From Rhabdochlamydiaceae bacterium (GTDB taxonomy: Bacteria > Chlamydiota > Chlamydiia > Chlamydiales > Rhabdochlamydiaceae): a DNA stretch of 64,000 bases. The translations under genes were made by a program, and so were the position numbers. The DNA lies in NCBI GenBank assembly GCA_019745395.1, contig JAIETG010000011.1, forward strand, positions 20,142 to 84,141, given 5' to 3'. Below the pieces are notes generated by a model that saw only the letters and a program-made list of their open reading frames with translations, was not told where the DNA came from and ran no database searches. How positions within the stretch are numbered: position 1 is the stretch's first letter; each line of letters begins with the position of its first letter. Shown here in pieces: positions 17,542-25,454 of the stretch.

Positions 17542-19007
17542 GATATATAGGAATCGTTTCTTTGTTAGCTGTTGTGACTACTAGCTGTACAGTAGGTCCT
17601 AAATACAAGCCTCCGGAGCTGACGTATTCCGATGAATGGCATGGTCAAGAAGCGGAATCTGTAGATCTTTCCTTACAAGAATCTATTACAACGCGTTGGT
17701 GGGAAGTTTTTCATGACGAGCTTTTGACAAAATACATAGAAAAGGCTGCAGCTTGCAATCACACGGTTTTGATGGCAGAGGCAAATATTCAACAGGCAAG
17801 AGCTTTAAAGAAAGTGGCTGTTTCTCAGTATTTGCCACAGCTGGGGCTTGATTTCAACGGATCTAAAACATACTTTAGTAAAAATGGCCCGGTATTTTCA
17901 GGTCCATCTCTTGTTGGTGGTGTTAGTTCTATAACAGGGCTTCCATTTCAGCTTCAGATCCCTCAAATTCAGCCTCTTTATAACGCTCTTATTGATGTTT
18001 CTTGGGAGATTGATCTTTTTGGCAGGACAAGAAATGAAGTAAAAGCGCGAACGGCTATGATTGGAAGTGCTGAGGAAGAGAGAAAAGGTGTGCTTCTTTC
18101 CGTGTTTGCAGAAATTGCCATGAACTATATGCAGCTACGAGCAACACAACAACAAGGGGTCTTGATTGAGGCGAATATCGATTTACTAGAAGATATACAA
18201 AAAATTATCCAGGAAAATGTATCTCAAGGATTTTCTAGTGAATTGGAGCTCATGCAGATTGAATCTGTCCTTGCTAAAGCAAAATCAGAGCTCCCTCTTA
18301 CTTACGCTCAAGTTTATCAAACCATCTATGCGCTTTCGATATTGATTGCCGAACCTCCAGAAGCTCTTCTTTCAGAACTTCTTCCTATTCAAAATCTCCC
18401 AGACCTTCCTGAAAATGTTGTTATTGGACTTCGTTCTGACTTGTTGCGAAGGCGCCCTGATGTGGGGCTAGCAGAACGCCAGCTTGCGGCTGCAACGGCC
18501 AATGTGGGTGTTGCTGTTTCCTCTTTTTTTCCTAAATTTACTTTAGGAGGAGATATTGGATTTCAGTCTTTGAAATTTGTCAATTTATTCACAGGGATGA
18601 GTAAGACCTGGTCTATTGGGGGAGATGTTAATATGCCTCTATTCCAAGGGGGGAGATTGATTGGGAATCTGCGTGTTAGCGAAGCTCAAGCTGTCTATGC
18701 TGCACAAAGCTACGAACAAACCGTTCTTACTGCCTTACAAGAGGCAGAAAGCGCGCTGGCTCGCTATGAAGGGGATGTGAAAACTGTGGAGGCCTTGGAA
18801 GAGTCGGTAGAAAAGGAAACTCAGGCTTGTTTTATTGTGGAAAAACAATATGAACAAGGATATGCAAATCGTACTCAGCTTCTTCAAATTAAAATGGATC
18901 TTAATATGTCTGAAGAAGAGCAGTTGAATAGTAGATCCAATACCTTGATTGATCTGATCGTTCTTTATAAGACTTTAGGTGGGGGATTTGAGCCTTTTTC
19001 TCAATAG
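17538..19007 (+). CDS. NodT/TolC-family outer-membrane efflux lipoprotein
   Basis: The outer-membrane channel completes the tripartite pump. The N-terminus is a lipoprotein signal (LLAVVTTSC, lipobox with Cys at ~17), followed by the NodT signature CTVGPKYKPP. Two TolC-type outer-membrane-factor repeats follow, each with long coiled helices. They include the conserved LRSDLLRRRPDVGLAERQL segment and the TALQEAESALARYE helix. The 489-residue length is standard. The GTG start at 17538 overlaps the preceding stop by four bases, and AGGAGGA lies seven bases upstream. No clear hairpin terminator follows. Confidence 0.95.
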   Translation: MRYIGIVSLLAVVTTSCTVGPKYKPPELTYSDEWHGQEAESVDLSLQESITTRWWEVFHDELLTKYIEKAAACNHTVLMAEANIQQARALKKVAVSQYLPQLGLDFNGSKTYFSKNGPVFSGPSLVGGVSSITGLPFQLQIPQIQPLYNALIDVSWEIDLFGRTRNEVKARTAMIGSAEEERKGVLLSVFAEIAMNYMQLRATQQQGVLIEANIDLLEDIQKIIQENVSQGFSSELELMQIESVLAKAKSELPLTYAQVYQTIYALSILIAEPPEALLSELLPIQNLPDLPENVVIGLRSDLLRRRPDVGLAERQLAAATANVGVAVSSFFPKFTLGGDIGFQSLKFVNLFTGMSKTWSIGGDVNMPLFQGGRLIGNLRVSEAQAVYAAQSYEQTVLTALQEAESALARYEGDVKTVEALEESVEKETQACFIVEKQYEQGYANRTQLLQIKMDLNMSEEEQLNSRSNTLIDLIVLYKTLGGGFEPFSQ

Positions 19008-19228
19008 AGGAAAGAAATTTGACTCTATGGGCGGATCTGTCGATAAATTTTTTCTATAACTTTCAGAATGATAAGAAATAGAAAAAATCTATATGTATTA
19101 ATTTGTTTTTTATTTGTTTGTTGATGTTTTATTTTTTTGGTGTGTGGATTTTTTTTTCTTTTAATCGTTTTTCGTGTTAAAATATTTCGCTTTTTGTGGA
19201 ATTTACATCGTTTTGATTAGGAGAAAAT

Positions 19229-22150
19229 ATGTCTACAGATCTAAGTCCAACTGCTAGGGCTTTTGTCCCAGGTCTTAATGCGGCTGCTAAGGTTTTTGTT
19301 CCAGCAGGGGGGCTCAAGCAGCCTCAGACAGCTTCTTCCATTGATGAGAAAGTAACCACAGTATATGAAAAAAGTGTAGAAAGTCCTCCTGTACTCCCTC
19401 CCTCGTATTCTAACTCTTTTCGAGCTCAAGACTCTCTTGATTATAAAGAGTTGATGCAAGCATTGAATGCAGAGGCTAGGGGATATGAGGAAGCCCTTGA
19501 GCTGTCTATGTCCCCGAACATTGAGAGCTCTAACCCTATTAATCAACAGCTGGAACTAGATATCCCACCTCAACCCCCTTCTGAGGATTATTCTAAGTCT
19601 TTTAAAGTTGAAGACTCTCTTGAATATAAAGACCTAATGGCAGCGTTGAACGCAGAGGCTTTAGGCAGATATGAGGAAACTAACCTCAAAGTCCCTGAGA
19701 TGTCTATGACCTCTCAGATTGTTAGCTTTGATCCTATTAATCAGGAGCTGGAACTAGCTGCTGATTATGCAGCTGTCCTCTCAATTTTGAATAGAAATTC
19801 AGAGGGCTTAGAAGCGAAAAATGTAAGAAAATCCATGGAAGTTTTGCTCAACCTTTATAAGGTAAGTCGAATAAAACCTCCAAGTGATGTATTGCAAAAA
19901 ATGAGGGACCTGGTCTTTTCTCGTCTCGGCGCATTCGCACGTTATGAACTTAGAGGTTTTATAGATGCATTCCAAAGGCTTGAAGGTAGAGACTCCTCTG
20001 CAGCAAGTGCTATTGTTAAGCATATTATCCCTAGAGAACATTATTTTACGCACCTCAATCCTAGAAGGGGTAATTTTTCGTATATGCATCCTATGGATGA
20101 TCTTTCTATGGAAAGCTTACAAAGATTTAATGGGTTATATTGTCCTAAATGTCGTGAAGATTTTTTCGAAAATCCCAATTTTTCTCTTGTAGAGGCTAAT
20201 GCAAATTATGTGGAGAGATTTGTTCGAGCAAGTGAACTAGATCCCTTTAAGGCCACGATTAAACCTATCAACTTTTCTGAAGTAAAGAGATGGACGCAAG
20301 AACTAATTTGTTGTATAGAAGCAGATAACTGGCAAGAAATCGAGAACGCAATAGCTCTTTTATTGCAAAACGGTGGCCGGATTTCTTCCCATATCATGGA
20401 TATGGTTCGAAGCTCTTCTTGTTCTTACAAGGTCATGCAAGCTTTAATTAAGACGACAAAAAAGGCTACGTTAGAAGATTTTCGATTGGCATTTGAGAAG
20501 GGATACCCTTTAGATATGCTCTCATTTATGATCTCTCATTTGTCAGGTATTGGAAGTGAGAGTCCCGATGCAGTCCTTACCTTGGCTTTAGAATGTCAGT
20601 GTTCTTTAGATGTGGTGCAACTTTTGGTCGAAGCGGGAGCTAAAATGACTCATCAAAGTATTAAGAGAGCATTGCAGCATAGTCCTTCCGATGTTTTAGA
20701 CTTTGCTATTGCCTCCTATGGCAATGGAAAGTTGTGTCCCTCACAAGATCTTCCCTATGTAGGAATGGAATTTTTACCTAAAGAAAGATGGGATTATGTA
20801 TTCAGTAAATTGGAAAATCCCTTTGAAGATTATTCTATGGATAGAATTTTACATCACTTTTTATCCTTAAGTATTAGTGGATGTCCGATTTATCCAGAAC
20901 TTGTTCAGTTTTTTTTAGATAAAGGGGGATACATACCTACAAGGTCCGTACAGCGCATTTTAATGGCAGCTCTACCGCCCTCTTTAAAGCTAAAACTTTT
21001 AGATAGATGGATTGGAGAAGGAGGCGTTGTTACGGCGGATCTTATTGAGTTTGCACTCACTCCTAAAAGCTCTCAAATACAATGTAAAAATACCCTGGAA
21101 ATTATCCAGTACCTTTTTACCCATTGGACAATTGACCAAGAAAAAATTCCTGAATTGTTAAAAACCGCTGTCCGATGGTCTGACTTAGTGGATTTTATAA
21201 AAACTCTTATGGATTTAAGTTCGAATTTAGAGTTTATAGAAGAGTTTTTAGGGCATAAAAAAGCACAAGAGATCGTAGAGTACTTTCTTAGTAAAGAAGG
21301 GAAAATTTCCTCACAGGTCATTCCTCGTATTTTGCATTCCGATCTTTCACCTGCTCTTAAATTGAAAATTGTTCAGTATTGGCTCGATCGAGGAGGCGAA
21401 GTTACGTATGAGATTTTAAGCTATGCCCTTTCTTCTGCTAGTTATAGGAATTTGCACGAGGTCGTAGACTATCTTTTGCCTTTTTGGAATGTGGATCCTC
21501 TAAAAATTTCCGATCTTATTAAAGAGGCTTCTTGCGGAGATGCTTCTACTTTTGTGGTGAAGCACTTTATAGATTTGTATGAAAATCCTAAATTTATCGT
21601 TGAATTACTCCATCACAAATCTTCCTTAGAATTGATTCAACATTTGTGTAGTAAGGGAGTGGAGGTATCTTCAGGTATGGTAATATCTGCGTTAAAATAT
21701 CCTGGACATGTATATGTAGGTGGCATTTTTCCAGATAGTGTAAAGCCCTGGCTATTGAAAGGAAAAGACGCAAAACTTTGGTTGATTAATGAGTGGACAA
21801 AGGGAGAACCCATTGTATCACAAAATATGATCCAACTGGCGGTAGATTGTAGAAATGCTCCTGAAGTCATAAATTGCCTTCAATCTCTAAAAAAAGAAGA
21901 AGGACCAGATATAGCTGTACTGCAGAATGAGTTTTCAGAAATGAAAATCCAAAAGCCTGTTGCTGTTAAGTCCTCTGGAGCTGCCGCTGTTAAGTCCTCT
22001 AGCAATGTTACTGTTAAGTCCTCTAGCGATTTTATGAAATCGGACAATCCCAGAGGTTTTTCTTCTACCCTATCTGGTAATTCGCAATCTTTTATGCAAG
22101 AAAATAAACATCTTCGGAAAGGAGCATTTGGACGTCCTCCCAAAAAATAA
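19229..22150 (+). CDS. Candidate host-directed effector with tandem PAM2-like motifs and helical repeats
   Basis: This 973-residue orphan has no signal peptide. Its first 25 residues contain two successive matches to the eukaryotic PAM2 consensus L-[NS]-x-x-A-x-x-F-x-P: L5-P14 and L16-P25. PAM2 peptides bind the MLLE domain of poly(A)-binding protein. A PPxY (57-60) sits in the first of two ~60-residue repeats (about 53-111 and 113-177), each with a D-S-L-[DE]-Y-K-[DE]-L-M core. C305-P-K-C308 could bind metal as part of a site. Residues ~360-880 are helical, ankyrin-like (LDVVQLLVEAGAKMT), and include two ~120-residue repeats (about 561-684 and 686-805). The tail has short VKSS repeats. AGGAG precedes the ATG. 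Secretion and function are inferred from composition only. Confidence 0.75.
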   Translation: MSTDLSPTARAFVPGLNAAAKVFVPAGGLKQPQTASSIDEKVTTVYEKSVESPPVLPPSYSNSFRAQDSLDYKELMQALNAEARGYEEALELSMSPNIESSNPINQQLELDIPPQPPSEDYSKSFKVEDSLEYKDLMAALNAEALGRYEETNLKVPEMSMTSQIVSFDPINQELELAADYAAVLSILNRNSEGLEAKNVRKSMEVLLNLYKVSRIKPPSDVLQKMRDLVFSRLGAFARYELRGFIDAFQRLEGRDSSAASAIVKHIIPREHYFTHLNPRRGNFSYMHPMDDLSMESLQRFNGLYCPKCREDFFENPNFSLVEANANYVERFVRASELDPFKATIKPINFSEVKRWTQELICCIEADNWQEIENAIALLLQNGGRISSHIMDMVRSSSCSYKVMQALIKTTKKATLEDFRLAFEKGYPLDMLSFMISHLSGIGSESPDAVLTLALECQCSLDVVQLLVEAGAKMTHQSIKRALQHSPSDVLDFAIASYGNGKLCPSQDLPYVGMEFLPKERWDYVFSKLENPFEDYSMDRILHHFLSLSISGCPIYPELVQFFLDKGGYIPTRSVQRILMAALPPSLKLKLLDRWIGEGGVVTADLIEFALTPKSSQIQCKNTLEIIQYLFTHWTIDQEKIPELLKTAVRWSDLVDFIKTLMDLSSNLEFIEEFLGHKKAQEIVEYFLSKEGKISSQVIPRILHSDLSPALKLKIVQYWLDRGGEVTYEILSYALSSASYRNLHEVVDYLLPFWNVDPLKISDLIKEASCGDASTFVVKHFIDLYENPKFIVELLHHKSSLELIQHLCSKGVEVSSGMVISALKYPGHVYVGGIFPDSVKPWLLKGKDAKLWLINEWTKGEPIVSQNMIQLAVDCRNAPEVINCLQSLKKEEGPDIAVLQNEFSEMKIQKPVAVKSSGAAAVKSSSNVTVKSSSDFMKSDNPRGFSSTLSGNSQSFMQENKHLRKGAFGRPPKK

Positions 22151-22160
22151 AACGGAAACC

Positions 22161-23489
22161 TTACAGTTTCTGAATAATGGCATATTCTTTAAAAAGGCAA
22201 GCTTCTTGAAATCCTAGTCGGGTATGTAGGTTTTTTCCTTCATGAGAAGCTTGTAAAGTTGCCAGAAAGTATCCTAAGTCTTTGGCTCTTTGTAGCAGAT
22301 GCTGCATCATAGCAGATCCATGACCTTGGTTTCTCATCTGAGGATGGGTCATCACGTAGTAGATGCCGGCGCATCCTGCATGAAGAACTAGCATGCCGGT
22401 TACTGCAGGGACCCCATTTGCATAACCTATGTACATTTCTAGACTGTAACCTTCTTGATATAGAGATGTCGGAATTTTACTATAGAGCTTCTCATAAGTC
22501 TCTGGATTCCCTCCGATACTGACAAAAACAGAGCAAAAATCTTGAAGCAGTTTCTTGGTAAGAACCTGGGTGAAGGTTAAATTAGAAGATGAGGCTGAAG
22601 TAAAAGAGGTAAGATCTAGATACATTCCGATGTTTTCTTCCTTATAGCTAAATCCTTCTTGTAGCAAAAATTCTTCCAAGTTCGTAGGAGTATCCAGGGG
22701 GCCAACCCACCAGGAAAAAGGGATTTTAGGATATAAGGAAACTATTTCTTGAACGCGTTTTTGTGCGGTTTTTTCAGAAAACAGAGCTGAAACCACATAA
22801 TTGAAGGTGTCATCGAGGATTTGAGATCTTACAACTGTAACATCTGGTTGAAATAGGATTTCCCAGGTTGGAGTGCATTTGGCGAAATAGGTCATTTGAA
22901 GGTGCATATTGACAGTCATCGCTTTAACGATCTCTTTTTGAGTCCAATGCTTTTTTTTGCCGCCGTGTTTATGTAGATGAAGCTTTCCAAAGCCGGCGTT
23001 TGCAGCGCAGATATCGATCTTTTTGATGTAGGAATCCTTTCCTAAGCAGTATTGCATGATATCTAAAGGAAATTGCTCTGCGAGTTTTTTTTTCAGTTGG
23101 GAGTAATTTGCCACTTCTTCGGGATGTAGGCGAAGGTAGCTGCAAAAACGCAAATGTCTTTCTACTTCCGGATCGGAGTCTTCAAAAATATGCAGATGAA
23201 CAGATCCTTGTTTTCGAAAGTACCTGCGTTGTTTCATTCCATATTCGCCTAAAGTCTCGTATCCCAGATTTTCCAGGTTTTTAGCAAAAGCATCTAAACA
23301 TGTTACATCAGAGGTAACTGCTAAGATATCGATCACAGGCTTTGCAAAGCATCCGGGGATCGAAGTACTTCCGATATGATAGAAAAAAATCTGCAGGTCA
23401 GATAGTGCTTGCAAAAGGTTAAGCATTTCTTGTTCGTAAGAGACTTTCCAACTACTTTGATAGGGAAGGATTTGGATTGGTAGACTCAT
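22161..23489 (-). CDS. GrpB-family domain fused to GNAT acetyltransferase
   Basis: Residues 1-~165 are a GrpB/UPF0157 nucleotidyltransferase-fold domain. They start with the family text LPYQSSW, then FYHIGSTSIPG and KPVIDILAV, and a late RHLRFCSYLRLHP. GrpB domains are often fused to dephospho-CoA kinase. Here the partner is instead a GNAT acetyltransferase at ~290-442 with the acetyl-CoA loop MRNQGHGSAMM and LGFQEA. The middle (~170-290) is not clearly assigned and resembles a degenerate N-terminal GNAT half. The function of GrpB is unsettled, so the substrate is unknown. The ATG overlaps the stop of the DUF1653 gene by four bases, implying translational coupling. Confidence 0.85.
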   Translation of the reverse strand: MSLPIQILPYQSSWKVSYEQEMLNLLQALSDLQIFFYHIGSTSIPGCFAKPVIDILAVTSDVTCLDAFAKNLENLGYETLGEYGMKQRRYFRKQGSVHLHIFEDSDPEVERHLRFCSYLRLHPEEVANYSQLKKKLAEQFPLDIMQYCLGKDSYIKKIDICAANAGFGKLHLHKHGGKKKHWTQKEIVKAMTVNMHLQMTYFAKCTPTWEILFQPDVTVVRSQILDDTFNYVVSALFSEKTAQKRVQEIVSLYPKIPFSWWVGPLDTPTNLEEFLLQEGFSYKEENIGMYLDLTSFTSASSSNLTFTQVLTKKLLQDFCSVFVSIGGNPETYEKLYSKIPTSLYQEGYSLEMYIGYANGVPAVTGMLVLHAGCAGIYYVMTHPQMRNQGHGSAMMQHLLQRAKDLGYFLATLQASHEGKNLHTRLGFQEACLFKEYAIIQKL

Positions 23490-23734
23490 GAAAGGAGCGT
23501 AAACCTCGCTACTTCTTTTCCGTTGATTACGACGTTTTCTAAGAACATCAAAAGAGGTCTAACCCAAACATCTTGATCTCCGTAAAGCGCTTGGTAGACA
23601 GCAAGTTCTTCTAGTGTCTCACTGTGACGTGCAACGGATAAGAATTTGTACTTTTTTCCTGAGTAATGTTCATAAATACTTCCAGGTATTAAAGATCTGG
23701 CAATCGATGAAAAAGAGGGGAGAGTGTGTTGCAT
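23486..23734 (-). CDS. DUF1653 family protein
   Basis: The 82-residue product is a full DUF1653 domain: IPGSIYEHYSGKKYKFLSVA, then the strongly conserved RHSETLEELAVYQALYGD and WVRPLLMFLE. The family is a small beta-rich fold of unknown function, common in bacteria and often fused to or beside nucleotide enzymes. I start at ATG 23734, because AAAGGAG lies seven bases upstream; a longer frame to 23767 has no such site. The ribosome-binding site lies in the loop, and the start codon in the stem, of a 13-bp hairpin, described separately. Confidence 0.93.
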   Translation of the reverse strand: MQHTLPSFSSIARSLIPGSIYEHYSGKKYKFLSVARHSETLEELAVYQALYGDQDVWVRPLLMFLENVVINGKEVARFTLLS

Positions 23735-23769
23735 GGCTATGCTCCTTTGGAAAAGAAGCATAGCCATGC
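23731..23769 (-). promoter_or_regulatory. Hairpin enclosing the DUF1653 ribosome-binding site and start codon
   Basis: A perfect 13-bp inverted repeat (arms 23731-23743 and 23757-23769, loop 13 bases) covers the start of the DUF1653 gene. On the minus-strand mRNA the AAAGGAG sequence is in the loop and the ATG is in the 3' arm. No T-run follows on the minus strand, so it is not an ordinary terminator for the upstream gene. A role in translation control is inferred. Confidence 0.6.
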
Positions 23770-23796
23770 GTGTTTTTTTCAGCTATTTTTTTGAGA

Positions 23797-25224
23797 TTAT
23801 TTCAATAAAATCGCTTGGTTTTTGTATTTCTGAAACTGAGCAATAAGGTCCTTTTTACTAAGAGAAGATAGCAAATGATCGTAGCCTTCACCTCGAAATC
23901 GTATATTTATTCCTGCAGGCTTTTGGCTAGTATCAGATCCTTTCCAAACTTTTGTTCTAGCGTGAAAGGATTCTCCCGTTCCAAATAGCTGTACTAAACT
24001 ATTTGTGCAGGGGATGAAAAAAGGAGATTGGTTCAATTGATCAAATGGTACAGCAATAGCATACGCATTTTTTCCGTTTCGCATGTAATGAAAAGCGACA
24101 GCTTCGCCATCGTGAATTGCTCCGGCAAATAATCCAGATCCGTAAGAGAGGCTATAGGGGACATGTTGACTGTTATAAAGGAAATTTCCTTGACTTTGAT
24201 CAAAAACAACATCGGATCGCAGCTCAGATCCTCTGTAGAGTAGAAATGCTTTTTCGGCAATTTTACTACATTCTAAAGCGATAGCATTTCTTAGGATTTG
24301 TGCATCGTTATCATTACGAATTCCCATAGGTGCAAGACGCCCTGCCTGGTATTCGGTAGCAAAATTCATAGTAGGGCCTGGTTGAGACACCTCAGGATAA
24401 AAAGGCACACCGGTTCTCCCATGTCTTTCATATTCTTTTTTAATATTACAGAATTTTTGGTGATGTTCTTTTAAAAAGCTGATCTCTTTTTCTGCATGGC
24501 ACATAAGATCCTGGTACGTAAAACCACCAGATTTTGGAGATAGAGCTTCAATGATCACTTGATTTAATCGATAAGCCACTTCTTTTACTTGATGATCGTC
24601 ATTATGGCCTTCATCCGCAAAACAACAAAGATGCCAACATTTCCTTTTTGTTTTTTCAGCTTTTATATTATCAGGTGGTAAATATTGCTCTCCGATTGAC
24701 CAACTTCCCCCTATAAAAGGACAGACGGAGTTGTTTGCTATATCTTCTTCAATACACTGTCTTAAAAAAACTAATTCATAAAGAGTGCGGGGAACAAATG
24801 CCACTTCTAAATCTTCATCTATTTCTTTGATTTTTGACTGAATCAAATCGTAGCGATTTGCACATTCCTCTTCTGCAGACTCTGAATTGCGATTGACAAT
24901 TGCAGCGGGAGCATATTCATTGAGAATTGCATAAATTTGTTCAAAAGTATCCGGGTCCAATTCTTTTTCTATATTCTCAGGGTAAAAGGCGACATATTCT
25001 CCTTGACCTATAGAAATTTTGCCTTTTTGTATTTCTAAATCATCCACGGTTCGCGCTTGAAAAATTTTTCTTGTCGCTAAAGAAATGCCCCCTAGCATAG
25101 CTCCACCTAAAGCAGCTCCAGCTATTTTTAATGGCTCGGATTCTGTAAAGGAAGAAGCAATGCTCCAACCTATAACAGCACCAGCTGAAGAAGCTAAAAA
25201 ATCTCTAGTTTTTATTTTATTCAT
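23797..25224 (-). CDS. Orphan protein with N-terminal hydrophobic segment, possible ADP-ribosyltransferase-like C-terminus
   Basis: I do not recognise a named family in this 475-residue product. Residues 8-55 contain Gly/Ala-rich hydrophobic stretches (SSAGAVIGWSIASSF, GAALGGAMLGGISLA) that could form a membrane hairpin. The C-terminal part has a LLYRGSE strand and, ~25 residues later, VPYSLSYGSGLFAG. A later segment has GTGESFHARTKV. This order loosely resembles the R ... S-x-S ... E core of ADP-ribosyltransferases, but the catalytic ExE/QxE is not clean. Treat that as a hint only. AAGGTGA precedes the ATG with good spacing. It lies upstream of DUF1653/GrpB-GNAT on the same strand, separated by 62 bases with a hairpin. 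Confidence 0.5.
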   Translation of the reverse strand: MNKIKTRDFLASSAGAVIGWSIASSFTESEPLKIAGAALGGAMLGGISLATRKIFQARTVDDLEIQKGKISIGQGEYVAFYPENIEKELDPDTFEQIYAILNEYAPAAIVNRNSESAEEECANRYDLIQSKIKEIDEDLEVAFVPRTLYELVFLRQCIEEDIANNSVCPFIGGSWSIGEQYLPPDNIKAEKTKRKCWHLCCFADEGHNDDHQVKEVAYRLNQVIIEALSPKSGGFTYQDLMCHAEKEISFLKEHHQKFCNIKKEYERHGRTGVPFYPEVSQPGPTMNFATEYQAGRLAPMGIRNDNDAQILRNAIALECSKIAEKAFLLYRGSELRSDVVFDQSQGNFLYNSQHVPYSLSYGSGLFAGAIHDGEAVAFHYMRNGKNAYAIAVPFDQLNQSPFFIPCTNSLVQLFGTGESFHARTKVWKGSDTSQKPAGINIRFRGEGYDHLLSSLSKKDLIAQFQKYKNQAILLK

Positions 25225-25454
25225 TATGTCACCTTTGAAATGTGGTGTAATTATAGCAAGTGTTTGCGTATTAAATAAATGTTAAGTAATTTGTTGTTTC
25301 TGGTTGTTTTGTGTGAATAACTCGTGAAAGTATCAGATGTTCAGGTTTTCGATTTTAGAAGGGGATTTTTCTTTTTGATTTCTTCTGTACTGAGCTAGAA
25401 TAGAAAAATTGGCAAAATATTTGTTTTCCTAGTAAATGGCATTAAGGAAATTTT

